From NCBI GenBank assembly GCA_934190785.1, contig CAKPTA010000003.1, positions 1 to 64,000 on the forward strand: a stretch of 64,000 nucleotides of DNA, read 5' to 3'. The DNA is from an uncultured Bacilli bacterium (GTDB lineage Bacteria > Bacillota_I > Bacilli_A > RF39 > UBA660). A model generated the notes under the pieces. It was not told the origin of the DNA and did not search any database. It saw only the letters and a list, made by a program, of their open reading frames with translations. Every line of letters begins with the position of its first letter. The first letter of the stretch is position 1. The position numbers and the translations under genes were made by a program. Shown here piece by piece: positions 24,859 to 33,913 of this stretch.

Positions 24859-25275
24859 ATGATAAAAATAATAAAAAAATACAAAGAAATAATTTTATAT
24901 TTAATATTTGGAGTTTTAACAACTGCTATTAATATTATAGTGTTTGACATATTTAATAATGTATTTGATATTGATTATAAAATAAGCAACTTTATAGCTT
25001 GGTTATTGTCGGTAATGTTTGCTTTTTTTACAAATAAAACTTATGTTTTTGAAAGTAAGGGAAGTGGTAAAAAATTACTTGCTGAAGCTATATCCTTTAC
25101 AGCAGCGCGTCTTTTTTCCTTAGCTGTTGACATGGTTTTAATGATAGTATTTATTGATTTTGTTAAATTAAGTAAAATGTTATCTAAAGTTATTGTAAAT
25201 GTCGTTGTTGTTATTTTAAACTATGTATTAAGTAAACTATTTATATTTAGAAAAGAGGGAGTACATGCAAAATGA
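24859..25275 (+). CDS. GtrA-family membrane protein
   Basis: 138 residues with four membrane segments. The family pattern includes YLIFGVLTTAINIIVF, NFIAWLLSVMFAFFTNKTYVF and NYVLSKLFIFR. GtrA proteins are thought to flip undecaprenyl-phosphate sugars across the membrane, usually with a GtrB-type GT2 such as the one at 21755. It is the last clear polysaccharide gene of the locus and overlaps the next gene by 11 bases. Confidence 0.88.
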   Translation: MIKIIKKYKEIILYLIFGVLTTAINIIVFDIFNNVFDIDYKISNFIAWLLSVMFAFFTNKTYVFESKGSGKKLLAEAISFTAARLFSLAVDMVLMIVFIDFVKLSKMLSKVIVNVVVVILNYVLSKLFIFRKEGVHAK

Positions 25276-25774
25276 GTTAAAGTTCGCACTTCTATTTGGA
25301 AATCAAGAGGTAGATAATAAAAATCTTGATGGTGCATTAGAATGTGTATACATTGATGATAATTCTTATCATATAGAGTATTTTATAGAATATTTTAAAA
25401 CACATTTTAAGAGTGATAGTTTTTTGCAAGGCGTTAAAGTTTCAACGACAGCTCATCAAGTTGCTATTTATCTGCAAGAATTAGGACATATTACATTTAT
25501 GAATACAACTAGTAATTATAGTTATCAGACTTGTCCTATAAAAAGTGGTCTTCTAATATTACCTGATACACTTACTGACAAACAATTAGAAGGATTGAAT
25601 AAACTAGCCCAAGAAATTAAAGATTATGATAATATTCAAGTTTGGCAACATTTTTATAAAGATGAAGATGGAATACTTAGTTGTAATTCTAGATCAAATA
25701 TTGGAACTAATTTAGATGTTGTGAGTTTTATAGATAAACTAGTTAAGGATGAGAGAAATATTAAACAGAAATAA
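25265..25774 (+). CDS. Hypothetical cytoplasmic protein
   Basis: 169 residues. Its start overlaps the gtrA-like gene by 11 bases; GAGGG lies just before ATG 25265, and a second in-frame Met does not follow closely. It is soluble, with an N-terminal beta-rich half (FALLFGNQEVDNKNLDGALE) and a C-terminal helix. pcrA begins 9 bases downstream, so it may be co-transcribed with both. I do not recognise the family. Confidence 0.65.
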   Translation: MQNELKFALLFGNQEVDNKNLDGALECVYIDDNSYHIEYFIEYFKTHFKSDSFLQGVKVSTTAHQVAIYLQELGHITFMNTTSNYSYQTCPIKSGLLILPDTLTDKQLEGLNKLAQEIKDYDNIQVWQHFYKDEDGILSCNSRSNIGTNLDVVSFIDKLVKDERNIKQK

Positions 25775-25783
25775 GGTGACATC

Positions 25784-27877
25784 ATGAATATTGATGAATT
25801 AAATAGTAAACAAAAAGAAGCTGTTGAAACTACTAATGGACCTCTTTTAATTTTAGCAGGAGCTGGAAGTGGTAAAACAAAAGTTCTTACTACTAGAATA
25901 GCGTATTTAGTATTAGAAAAAAATGTATTTCCTGAAAATATTTTAGCTATTACATTTACAAATAAGGCTGCACGTGAAATGAAGGAGAGAGTTATTAATA
26001 TATTAGGTAAAATAGGATATGATATTCAAATATCTACATTTCATTCGTTTGGACTAGCTATCTTAAAAGAACAATATGAGGTATTAGGATATAAGAAGAA
26101 TTTTACAATTTTAGATAGTGATGATACGCTAGCTGTAGTTAAAAAAATATTAAAAAATATGGACTATGACATAAAAGAATATAATCCAAAAGCGATAAGA
26201 AGTAAAATAAGTGGTGCTAAAAATGAACTTGTAGATGCTACCCAATATGAAATAATTGCAGCAACAGATTTTGAAAAGGTAGTAGCAAAAGTTTATGCAG
26301 CATATGAACAAAAACTTAAAACTAATAATTCAGTTGATTTTGATGATCTACTTACTCTTCCTATAACGTTATTTAAAAAATATCCAGAAATATTGAGAAA
26401 ATATCAAGAAAAATATAAATATGTTTTAATTGATGAATATCAAGATACTAATGAAGCACAATATATTTTAACAAAGTTAATAACTGCTAAATATAAAAAT
26501 ATATGTGTTGTAGGCGATGATTCACAATCAATATATTCTTGGCGTGGTGCTAATTATAAAAATATTTTAAACTTTGAACATGATTTTGAAGATACAAAAA
26601 CCATTTTGTTGGAACAAAATTATAGATCAACAAAGAATATTTTAGAGGCAGCAAATTATGTTATAAAAAATAATAAGATGAAGAAAGATAAGAATTTGTG
26701 GACTGAAAATATTACTGGAGATAAAATTAAATATCACAAAGCTACTGACGAAAAAGATGAGGCATCTTATGTTGGTAAAAAAATTATAGAATTAACAAAT
26801 AATGGTGTAGATCTTAAAGATATTGCCGTTTTATATAGAACAAATGCGCAATCTAGAAATGTTGAAGAATTGCTTCTTAGAGAAAATATTCCATATAAAG
26901 TTATCGGAAGTTTTTACTTTTATAATAGAAAAGAAATAAAAGATTTAATTTCGTATCTAAAACTTATTTATAATACATATGATGATGCATCACTCGATAG
27001 AGTTATAAATGTACCAAAACGTGGAATAGGACTTAAGAGTATTGAAAATTTAAATAATAAAGCTTTATCTTTAGGATGTTCTTTATATGATGCAATTGAT
27101 TCAGGGAAAGAACTTGCCTTTAAAAATTTAATTGAAGAATTAAGACAAATTAGTGAAAATTGTACTTTAACAGAACTAGTTGATATTATTTTAGATAAGA
27201 CAGGTATAAAAGCAGAACTTGAAAAAGACCAAACAATAGAATCAGAAGTTAGATTAGAATATTTGGAAGAATTTAAAACTATAACTAAAAACTTTGAAGA
27301 AAAAAACGGAGTTATATCGCTGGGAGATTTTTTATCAGAAATAAGTTTAGTTGCTGATATGGAAGAGCATAAAAATAATAATAATGTTGTAACATTAATG
27401 ACTGTTCATTCTGCTAAAGGACTAGAATTTGATTATGTTTTTATTATTGGTTTAGAAGAAGGTATTTTTCCACATAACAACTCATTATTTGAAACAGAAT
27501 CTTTAGAAGAAGAAAGACGTCTTTGCTATGTTGCTATAACACGTGCAAAAAAAGGTTTATATTTAGTTAATGCTAGAAAAAGAACGTTATATGGAATGGA
27601 TAGTTATAATCCCCCAAGTAGATTTATAGAAGAAATTAATCCTGATTTAATTGATAGTGATTTTAAAACAGTAGAAAAAGACATAAAACCATTTAAAAAA
27701 GAAGGAATTAATGATAATATAGAATATAAGATGGGTGAGAAAATAATTCATGATTCATTTGGAACTGGTGTTATAGTTAGTATAGATAAAAGTATATTAA
27801 CAGTCGCATTTGAATATCCATATGGAATAAAGAAATTACTTAAAGGTCATAAAACATTTAGAAAGGTAGATGAATAA
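25784..27877 (+). CDS. pcrA: ATP-dependent DNA helicase PcrA (UvrD family)
   Basis: 697 residues. It unwinds DNA 3' to 5' in repair and plasmid replication. All SF1 motifs are present: LAGAGSGKT (Walker A, 24-32), LIDEYQDTNEAQY (II), VVGDDSQSIYSWRGA (III), LEQNYRST (IV), MTVHSAKGLEF (V) and YVAITRAKKGLYLV (VI). The C-terminal 45 residues form a Tudor-like module (HDSFGTGVIVSIDKSILTVAF), as in Bacillus PcrA. In Bacillus pcrA is followed by ligA; here ligA is separated from it by a nucleotidyltransferase and an XRE gene. Confidence 0.95.
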   Translation: MNIDELNSKQKEAVETTNGPLLILAGAGSGKTKVLTTRIAYLVLEKNVFPENILAITFTNKAAREMKERVINILGKIGYDIQISTFHSFGLAILKEQYEVLGYKKNFTILDSDDTLAVVKKILKNMDYDIKEYNPKAIRSKISGAKNELVDATQYEIIAATDFEKVVAKVYAAYEQKLKTNNSVDFDDLLTLPITLFKKYPEILRKYQEKYKYVLIDEYQDTNEAQYILTKLITAKYKNICVVGDDSQSIYSWRGANYKNILNFEHDFEDTKTILLEQNYRSTKNILEAANYVIKNNKMKKDKNLWTENITGDKIKYHKATDEKDEASYVGKKIIELTNNGVDLKDIAVLYRTNAQSRNVEELLLRENIPYKVIGSFYFYNRKEIKDLISYLKLIYNTYDDASLDRVINVPKRGIGLKSIENLNNKALSLGCSLYDAIDSGKELAFKNLIEELRQISENCTLTELVDIILDKTGIKAELEKDQTIESEVRLEYLEEFKTITKNFEEKNGVISLGDFLSEISLVADMEEHKNNNNVVTLMTVHSAKGLEFDYVFIIGLEEGIFPHNNSLFETESLEEERRLCYVAITRAKKGLYLVNARKRTLYGMDSYNPPSRFIEEINPDLIDSDFKTVEKDIKPFKKEGINDNIEYKMGEKIIHDSFGTGVIVSIDKSILTVAFEYPYGIKKLLKGHKTFRKVDE

Positions 27878-27878
27878 A

Positions 27879-28037
27879 ATGATATTAAATATTTGGACAT
27901 CAATTACAGAAGTAGCAGATAAATTCAAGGAATTTATTATAAAGTATAGTACCAATCCAATTTTATGGGTAGCATTATTCTTTATTGGAATTTTTGTTTT
28001 TTCTGCAACTTATTATGCGTTAAACAAAAACAAATAG
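27879..28037 (+). CDS. Small single-pass membrane protein
   Basis: 52 residues, too short for usual gene callers. The ATG is 2 bases after the pcrA stop. Residues 1-25 are amphipathic (MILNIWTSITEVADKFKEFI) and 28-47 form a membrane helix (ILWVALFFIGIFVFSATYYA), with a Lys tail. Its stop overlaps the AGGAGG of the next gene, so it fits exactly between two translated genes. The function is unknown. Confidence 0.6.
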   Translation: MILNIWTSITEVADKFKEFIIKYSTNPILWVALFFIGIFVFSATYYALNKNK

Positions 28038-28046
28038 GAGGATTAT

Positions 28047-28964
28047 ATGAATAAAGATATGACACTTTTAATTATGGCCGCTGGAATGGGAAGCCGTTTT
28101 GGTGGACTAAAACAAATAGAACCTGTTGGGCCAAGCGGAGAATTTATGATAGATTATTCTATTTATGACGCTATTAAAGCAGGATTTAATAAAGTAGTTT
28201 TTATCATAAAAGAAGAAAATTATGATATTTTTGAAGAAACAGTAGGAAAACGTATCAAAAATTATATTAATGTAGAATATTGCTTTCAAAAAATAAATGA
28301 TTTACCAGTTGGATATAATGTTCCAAGTGATAGAATAAAGCCATGGGGAACTGCACACGCTATTTTAGCTGCTAAGAATAATATAAGTGAAAATTTTGCT
28401 ATTATAAATGCAGATGATTTTTATGGAAGAGACGCATTTATAGAAGTTGCTAAATTTTTAAAAACAGCAACAGTAAAAACACCAAAGGAATATGCTGTTG
28501 TTGGATACAATGTATTAAACACACTAACAGAAAATGGTAGCGTTAAACGTGGTGTTTGTGAAGAAGACTGTGGATATTTAAAAAAATTGACAGAAAGTCT
28601 TGTGGAAAAGAGGATAGATAAAATTGTAGCTAAACCTTTAGATGGTAGTCATGAATTTGAAGTCTCTTCTAATACAAGAGTTTCTATGAATATGTTTGGT
28701 TTTACACCTGATTTATTTAATTATATTGAAGATAATTTCAAAGCTTTTTTAGAAGAAAATAAAAATTCTTTATCTACTTGTGAATATTTGATTCCAGATC
28801 TTGTGGAAAAGGCAATAAAAGAAAGTTATGCACAAGTTAAACTATTAGAAACAACCGCAAAGTGGCAAGGAATAACTTATAGAGAAGATAAAGAAAAAGT
28901 AGTTGGTGAAATTAATAAATTAATAGAAAATAATATATATCCATCAAAGTTATGGAATGAATAA
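28047..28964 (+). CDS. Sugar-phosphate nucleotidyltransferase family protein
   Basis: 305 residues. The N-terminal GT-A-like domain carries the nucleotidyltransferase loop LLIMAAGMGSRFGGLKQ, PWGTAHAILAAK and the metal-binding INADDFYG. Such enzymes make NDP-sugars from sugar 1-phosphates. The C-terminal part differs from GalU/RmlA, so the substrate is open. It has AGGAGG before ATG and ends at a strong bidirectional terminator. Confidence 0.8.
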   Translation: MNKDMTLLIMAAGMGSRFGGLKQIEPVGPSGEFMIDYSIYDAIKAGFNKVVFIIKEENYDIFEETVGKRIKNYINVEYCFQKINDLPVGYNVPSDRIKPWGTAHAILAAKNNISENFAIINADDFYGRDAFIEVAKFLKTATVKTPKEYAVVGYNVLNTLTENGSVKRGVCEEDCGYLKKLTESLVEKRIDKIVAKPLDGSHEFEVSSNTRVSMNMFGFTPDLFNYIEDNFKAFLEENKNSLSTCEYLIPDLVEKAIKESYAQVKLLETTAKWQGITYREDKEKVVGEINKLIENNIYPSKLWNE

Positions 28965-28996
28965 AAATCTCACATATGTGAGATTTTGTCTTTTTT
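28964..28996. terminator. Bidirectional terminator
   Basis: A perfect 24-base palindrome (28964-28987, centre CATATG) ends the nucleotidyltransferase gene, with T-rich sequence beyond it. It also contains the stop codon of the convergent XRE gene at 28970. Confidence 0.85.
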
Positions 28997-29203
28997 TTCA
29001 TTATATCGCTTAGGACTTAATCCTAAAATATAGTCCGTGGAAGTTTCATATATTTGTGCGAGTTTTATTAAAATTTCAGTAGGAATATCATTATTACCTG
29101 TTTCATAGTGTGAATATCCTCTTTGTGAAATTCCAATCATTTTAGCTATTTCTTTTTGCGTTAAATCTGCGTCTTCTCTTAAATCTCTAATTCTTTTATA
29201 CAT
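28970..29203 (-). CDS. XRE-family transcriptional regulator
   Basis: 77 residues from ATG 29203, with AGGAAG 8 bases upstream; a longer frame to 29308 has no ribosome binding site and a non-conserved start. Residues 4-62 are a Cro/C1-type helix-turn-helix (LREDADLTQKEIAKMIGISQ, then RGYSHYETGNNDIPTEIL). It has no effector domain. It is divergent from ligA, with about 130 bases between them. Confidence 0.85.
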   Translation of the reverse strand: MYKRIRDLREDADLTQKEIAKMIGISQRGYSHYETGNNDIPTEILIKLAQIYETSTDYILGLSPKRYNEKKDKISHM

Positions 29204-29291
29204 ATTTTTCACTTCCTGTAACTTTATTTTATAATGCAAAAATAAAAGTAACGAATTATAGACTATAGTAGTCTTAAAACAACAATAAATA

Positions 29292-29320
29292 TTTATAATA
29301 ATAAACATTTTTGGTATAAT
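29292..29320 (+). promoter_or_regulatory. Sigma-A promoter of ligA
   Basis: TTTATA (29292-29297), 17 bases, TATAAT (29315-29320) with TGG extension. Confidence 0.65.
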
Positions 29321-29337
29321 ATAAGAGGTGATATGAT

Positions 29338-31350
29338 ATGGAGAAACAAAAGCTAGATGTTATAAATAAGATGAATGAATTAATTGAAATAATTAGAGAA
29401 GCAGATTATAATTATCACACATTAGATATGCCTACTATAACAGATCAAGAATATGATAATTACATGAGAGAATTATATAAATTAGAAGAGAAATATCCAG
29501 AGTTAAAACAAGATATGTCTCCTACATCTCGTGTTGGAGGAGAAATCATAGATTCATTTAAAAAGATAAAACATGAAGTTCCAATGATGAGTTTATCAAA
29601 TGTTTTTAACGAGGATGAGATAATAGCATTTGATGAACGTGTAAAAAAAGAGTATCCCAATCCCTCATATGTTGTAGAATTAAAAATAGATGGTCTTTCG
29701 GTATCACTTCTATATAAGAAAGGTATATTAGTTCGTGCGGCAACTAGAGGAGACGGTATAACAGGTGAAGATATTACACATAATGTAAAAACAATAAAAT
29801 CAATACCACTTCGTTTAAAAGAGCCATTAGATATAGAAATTCGTGGCGAAATTTATATGAGTAAGGATTCTTTTAATAAAACAAATGAAGCTAGAAAAAA
29901 AGAGGGCTTAGAACTTTTTGCAAATCCTAGAAATGCAGCTGCTGGATCAATCAGACAATTAGATTCAAGTGTTGCAGCCAAAAGAAAATTAGATGCTTTT
30001 TTGTATCATTTACCTGAGGCAGAAAAATTTGGAATATATACTCACGCTGATGCTTTAAATTTTATGAAAAAATTAGGATTTATAGTTAATCCTAATATCG
30101 AACTTGTAAATAATATTAATGAGCTCTTAGTTTATGTTGATAAGTGGACACAAAATAGAGCTAGTCTTCCATATGAAATAGATGGAATAGTTATTAAATT
30201 AAATGACTTAAATGGACAAAAAAAATTAGGCTTTACAGCACGTTATCCTAAATGGGCAACAGCATATAAATTTCCAGCTACAGAAGTTTTAACAAAATTA
30301 AAAGAATTTAAATTTACTGTTGGTAGAACTGGACAAGTAACGCCCAATGCAATATTGGAGCCAGTCTTATTAATGGGATCTACTATATCTAAAACAACAC
30401 TTCATAACGAAGATTATGTTGTTCAAAAAGATCTTCGTAAAGGTGATATTGTTGCCATAAAAAAAGCGGGAGATGTTATACCTGAGGTCGTAAGAGCTGT
30501 AACCGAAAGAAGAAATGGAACAGAAGAAAAATTTGAAATGATGAAAAATTGCCCTATTTGTAATAGCCCTTTAATTAGAAGAGAAAATGAAGCCGCATAT
30601 TATTGTGTTAATCCTAAATGTGATGCCAGAAAAATAGAGGGATTATGCCATTTTGTAAGTAGGGATGCAATGTATATAGATGGTTTTGGAGACGCAATCA
30701 TAGAAGATTTTTATAATATGGGATATTTAAAAAGTATTGTTGATTTTTATAATTTATATAAATACAAAGAAGAATTAATGGAACTTGAAGGATTTGGTTC
30801 AAAAAGTATTACAAACCTACTTACAAGTATAGAAAATAGCAAAAAGAATTCATTAGAAAGGCTTTTGTTTGCTTTAGGCATTAGGCATGTTGGTAAAAAA
30901 AGTGCTAAAATCTTAGCAAGTCATCATAAAACTTTGGATAATATAATAAATGCTACTTATGAAGAGTTAATAGAAACTGATAACATTGGTGATATCATGG
31001 CTAAAAGTATAAAAAGCTATTTTAGTAAAGAAGAGAATATAGAATTAATTAATCAATTAAAACAAATTGGTGTAAATATGGATTATCTTGGAGAAGAAGT
31101 AACATCAGACGAAAATTTTATGAATAAAACATTTGTTTTAACTGGAAGTTTAAGTGAATTAACGAGAGATGAAGCTGGTAATATAATCGAATTACGTGGT
31201 GGAAGCGTTACAAGTAGTGTTACTAAAAAAACAGATGTGGTAATAGTTGGGGAAAATCCTGGTAGTAAATACAATAAAGCAATTGAGCTTGGAATTACAA
31301 TTTGGAATGAAAAGGAATTTATTGAAAAAATAAAAGAAAAAAACATATAA
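29338..31350 (+). CDS. ligA: NAD-dependent DNA ligase
   Basis: 670 residues, the usual length. It seals nicks during replication and repair using NAD. The nucleotidyl acceptor is K116 in ELKIDGLSV. A zinc finger is formed by C405, C408, C423 and C428. Helix-hairpin-helix repeats (FGSKSITNLLTSIENS, GDIMAKSIKSYF) and a C-terminal BRCT domain (about 590-668, NKTFVLTGSLSELTRDEAGN) complete the architecture. GAGGTG lies upstream of ATG 29338. Confidence 0.97.
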   Translation: MEKQKLDVINKMNELIEIIREADYNYHTLDMPTITDQEYDNYMRELYKLEEKYPELKQDMSPTSRVGGEIIDSFKKIKHEVPMMSLSNVFNEDEIIAFDERVKKEYPNPSYVVELKIDGLSVSLLYKKGILVRAATRGDGITGEDITHNVKTIKSIPLRLKEPLDIEIRGEIYMSKDSFNKTNEARKKEGLELFANPRNAAAGSIRQLDSSVAAKRKLDAFLYHLPEAEKFGIYTHADALNFMKKLGFIVNPNIELVNNINELLVYVDKWTQNRASLPYEIDGIVIKLNDLNGQKKLGFTARYPKWATAYKFPATEVLTKLKEFKFTVGRTGQVTPNAILEPVLLMGSTISKTTLHNEDYVVQKDLRKGDIVAIKKAGDVIPEVVRAVTERRNGTEEKFEMMKNCPICNSPLIRRENEAAYYCVNPKCDARKIEGLCHFVSRDAMYIDGFGDAIIEDFYNMGYLKSIVDFYNLYKYKEELMELEGFGSKSITNLLTSIENSKKNSLERLLFALGIRHVGKKSAKILASHHKTLDNIINATYEELIETDNIGDIMAKSIKSYFSKEENIELINQLKQIGVNMDYLGEEVTSDENFMNKTFVLTGSLSELTRDEAGNIIELRGGSVTSSVTKKTDVVIVGENPGSKYNKAIELGITIWNEKEFIEKIKEKNI

Positions 31351-31354
31351 AATA

Positions 31355-31363
31355 TGTTATAAT
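31355..31363 (+). promoter_or_regulatory. Extended -10 promoter element
   Basis: TGTTATAAT (31355-31363). An in-frame ATG at 31362 lies inside it, which argues for the start at 31383 in the next gene. Confidence 0.6.
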
Positions 31364-31382
31364 GCTTATAAGAGGTGTTTTA

Positions 31383-32723
31383 ATGAAAAAAATATTATAT
31401 ACTTTTATAATTTTAATGATTGCTTGCATGAATATTAATGTTAAAGCAGAATCGAAAAGCTGTAAATATGCAGTTGAAAAAGATTCGCTTAATAATACAT
31501 ATGATGTTGAATTGAATTGTGATATAAATGGTACAGATGTAAAATGTAATATGAAAGTAGGATCTACATTATATGAGGGTATAAAGCCATCTGGGCATAA
31601 GGCTTTTCCAGGAAATTCAATTTATAATTATTCTGGTGATACATATACTACATACTTAAAGAATAATAATTATGAATGTTTCCCTCAAATGATAGTTCAA
31701 TATAAAATAACTGTTAAAAAAAATAAAAGTTCTGTTGATAAAAAAAGTTTTTATATTGACTATATTAGTATGGATGGATGGAATGGTTATGTTTCAAATC
31801 AAGGTGGAAGCTTTGATGAAGTTAAAGGGCCATATTATTATAAACTAAAAAATAATACAGTTGTTGCTTTGGCTAAGGCTGTTGGTCAAAATCAACAATC
31901 TAATGCTACATGCAAAAGTAATTTGTTGACAGTAGCAAATGATTTAAATAATCGAATTAATTCTTATTCAGAAGATTCATGTAGAAATGATTCAATTTCT
32001 GCTGGATTGTATTCCTTATCTGCTTACAAGGAATGTGAAAATCTTTTGGGCACATTGAAAAGTTTATATACAAGTGGAGATAGTCAGGCTAATAGTTGTT
32101 TAAAAACAGGTGGTATTTCTGTAAATGACTCTGAGTATAAGACATATGAAAAAGCAAGTAATGATGCAAAAGCATTATATGAAAATGCAAATAATAGTAT
32201 AGAATGTGGTCAAACATTAACAAAATATGCAAATGATTTAGATGCAGCAGTTTATAATGGTGCTAAGACTTCTGAAGTTGAAGCGTTATTAAGTAAATCT
32301 CAGGAGAAAAAAAATAGTTGTATAAGTGCAGGATATTTAAGCGAAGAAAGTAAAGCGGTTGAGATTTATAATATCGAATATAATCAGGCTGTAGAAAAAT
32401 ATAATCTTGATGATTCTGCTACAAATAATAATAAATATAAACCAACGTTAGTCTGTGGATTCATAGGAAAAGGAACATTTAATTATATAAAGTTAGCATG
32501 GAATATACTTAAATATTCAGCCCCAGCTTTAGTTGTAATTTTAGGAATGCTTGATTTTGCTAAAGTAGTATTATCAGGAGAAGATAAAGATATGAAAGTG
32601 GCAGGTCATAAATTTTTGAAAAGAATAATAGCGGCTGTTGTGTTAATTTTACTTCCTATATTAATTCAGTTTATATTTAGTATAGCTAACTTTTCAGAGG
32701 ATTGTCTACAGTATTTCAAATAA
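31383..32723 (+). CDS. Secreted cysteine-rich protein with C-terminal membrane pair
   Basis: 446 residues from ATG 31383 (AGAGGTG 5 bases upstream). Residues 1-23 are a signal peptide (ending INVKAES). The exported body, about 330 residues, has about a dozen Cys and helical repeats rich in Ala/Asn/Ser. The last 100 residues have two hydrophobic helices split by a charged loop (LDFAKVVLSGEDKDMKVAGH). This pair resembles the membrane part of TrbC/VirB2-type pilins, but the family is not certain. Monocistronic, with its own promoter element and terminator. It shares the cysteine-rich style of the proteins at 60024-63523. Confidence 0.6.
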   Translation: MKKILYTFIILMIACMNINVKAESKSCKYAVEKDSLNNTYDVELNCDINGTDVKCNMKVGSTLYEGIKPSGHKAFPGNSIYNYSGDTYTTYLKNNNYECFPQMIVQYKITVKKNKSSVDKKSFYIDYISMDGWNGYVSNQGGSFDEVKGPYYYKLKNNTVVALAKAVGQNQQSNATCKSNLLTVANDLNNRINSYSEDSCRNDSISAGLYSLSAYKECENLLGTLKSLYTSGDSQANSCLKTGGISVNDSEYKTYEKASNDAKALYENANNSIECGQTLTKYANDLDAAVYNGAKTSEVEALLSKSQEKKNSCISAGYLSEESKAVEIYNIEYNQAVEKYNLDDSATNNNKYKPTLVCGFIGKGTFNYIKLAWNILKYSAPALVVILGMLDFAKVVLSGEDKDMKVAGHKFLKRIIAAVVLILLPILIQFIFSIANFSEDCLQYFK

Positions 32724-32727
32724 AAAG

Positions 32728-32757
32728 AACGATAATGAAATTCATTATCGTTTTATT
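32728..32757 (+). terminator. Intrinsic terminator
   Basis: AACGATAATGAA (32728-32739) and TTCATTATCGTT (32741-32752) form a perfect hairpin followed by TTATTTTA. Confidence 0.8.
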
Positions 32758-32784
32758 TTAAAAAAATCTAGCTTAGCTAGATTT
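32757..32784 (-). terminator. Intrinsic terminator of uppP
   Basis: On the minus strand AAATCTAGC, loop TAA, GCTAGATTT and then TTT. It begins within the uppP stop region. Confidence 0.8.
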
Positions 32785-33604
32785 ATAAGAATATGATAAT
32801 TAATGTTCCAACTACTAAACAATATAAAACAAAATATATTAGTTTTCCTTCTTCCATAACACGCTTGAACCACTTAGTTCCAACATATGTAAATATACCA
32901 GCTACAATAGCACTCATAATATAACCAAACCATAATCCAGCACTAAGTGAGCTTGTAATTAAATCTTTAATTCCAAGTATCATAGTTGCTACTGAAATTG
33001 GAATATATAATAGAAATGAAAATTTAAAAGCTGTTTTTCTTGTAAAATTACGAGTCATTCCTCCAACAATTGTAGCTCCACTTCTACTGATTCCAGGAAG
33101 AAGTGCAACAACTTGAAATAATCCAACTATAATGGCGTCTTTAAGTGTTATATCTTTCTTTTCTTTTTTTCCCTTAATATTGCGGATTAAGAATAAGAAT
33201 AATGCTGTAATTAGAAGAGTAACACCAACAAACTTTATATTATTTTCAAGAAAATCAAACATACCAAGTTTTGTAACAATTATTCCCATAATACCTGCAG
33301 GAATTGTAGCAACTACAATATATAATGAATATTTGAAGTTAGGATAATATTTTTTTTCTTTAGTTTTAATATAAGTAAAGAAGTCATGAAATAATTCTAA
33401 TATTTCATCTTTAAATATTAAACAAATAGCAATCAAACTACCAGTGTTTGTAATTGTTGCTAAAATATCAAAATCAATTGTAGATATTCCTTTATCAATT
33501 AATGTTTTAAAGATAAGTAAATGTCCACTTGAAGATACAGGTATTGGTTCTGTAATACCTTGTACAAATCCTAAAATAATAAAACGCATAAAATCTATTA
33601 ACAT
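32783..33604 (-). CDS. uppP: Undecaprenyl-diphosphatase
   Basis: 273 residues with about eight membrane segments. It removes a phosphate from undecaprenyl pyrophosphate to recycle the lipid carrier of wall and polysaccharide synthesis. The two catalytic motifs are present: GFVQGITEPIPVSSSGHLLI near the N-terminus and LLPGISRSGATIVGG at about residue 160. Ser/His/Glu of the first and Arg of the second are intact. AGGTG precedes ATG 33604. It serves the polysaccharide locus and peptidoglycan synthesis. Confidence 0.95.
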   Translation of the reverse strand: MLIDFMRFIILGFVQGITEPIPVSSSGHLLIFKTLIDKGISTIDFDILATITNTGSLIAICLIFKDEILELFHDFFTYIKTKEKKYYPNFKYSLYIVVATIPAGIMGIIVTKLGMFDFLENNIKFVGVTLLITALFLFLIRNIKGKKEKKDITLKDAIIVGLFQVVALLPGISRSGATIVGGMTRNFTRKTAFKFSFLLYIPISVATMILGIKDLITSSLSAGLWFGYIMSAIVAGIFTYVGTKWFKRVMEEGKLIYFVLYCLVVGTLIIIFL

Positions 33605-33632
33605 ATAATCACCTAGTTAATTATACTCCAAA

Positions 33633-33661
33633 TTGTTAATTTAATAAATAAAAAATATACA
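33633..33661 (+). promoter_or_regulatory. Sigma-A promoter
   Basis: TTGTTA (33633-33638), 17 bases, TATACA (33656-33661). A divergent TATAAT for uppP (33625-33620 region) lies in the same 85-base gap. Confidence 0.5.
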
Positions 33662-33688
33662 ATAAAATAAAATTAAATAGGTGATCTT

Positions 33689-33913
33689 ATGCTCATTCGA
33701 ATTTTTTTCTTTCTGATTGGCTTTGGACTTACTATTATTGGAAGTGTTTATATTATAAGTTATTTAAATTTATTAACTATTGGGTATAATTTTAGTGAAT
33801 ATGTTAATTTTATAAGTAGAAGAATAGAATGTATTAATGCTTTAGTAGGTATTATTTTAATTTGTCTTACAATTTTTGTTAAGGGAGGAGATAAAAATGA
33901 ATTACATTTATGA
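33689..33913 (+). CDS. Small two-pass membrane protein
   Basis: 74 residues with AGGTGA before ATG. Residues 3-30 and 47-65 are hydrophobic; the loop between is polar (YNFSEYVNFISRRIECI). It overlaps the next gene by 17 bases. I do not recognise the family. Confidence 0.6.
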   Translation: MLIRIFFFLIGFGLTIIGSVYIISYLNLLTIGYNFSEYVNFISRRIECINALVGIILICLTIFVKGGDKNELHL

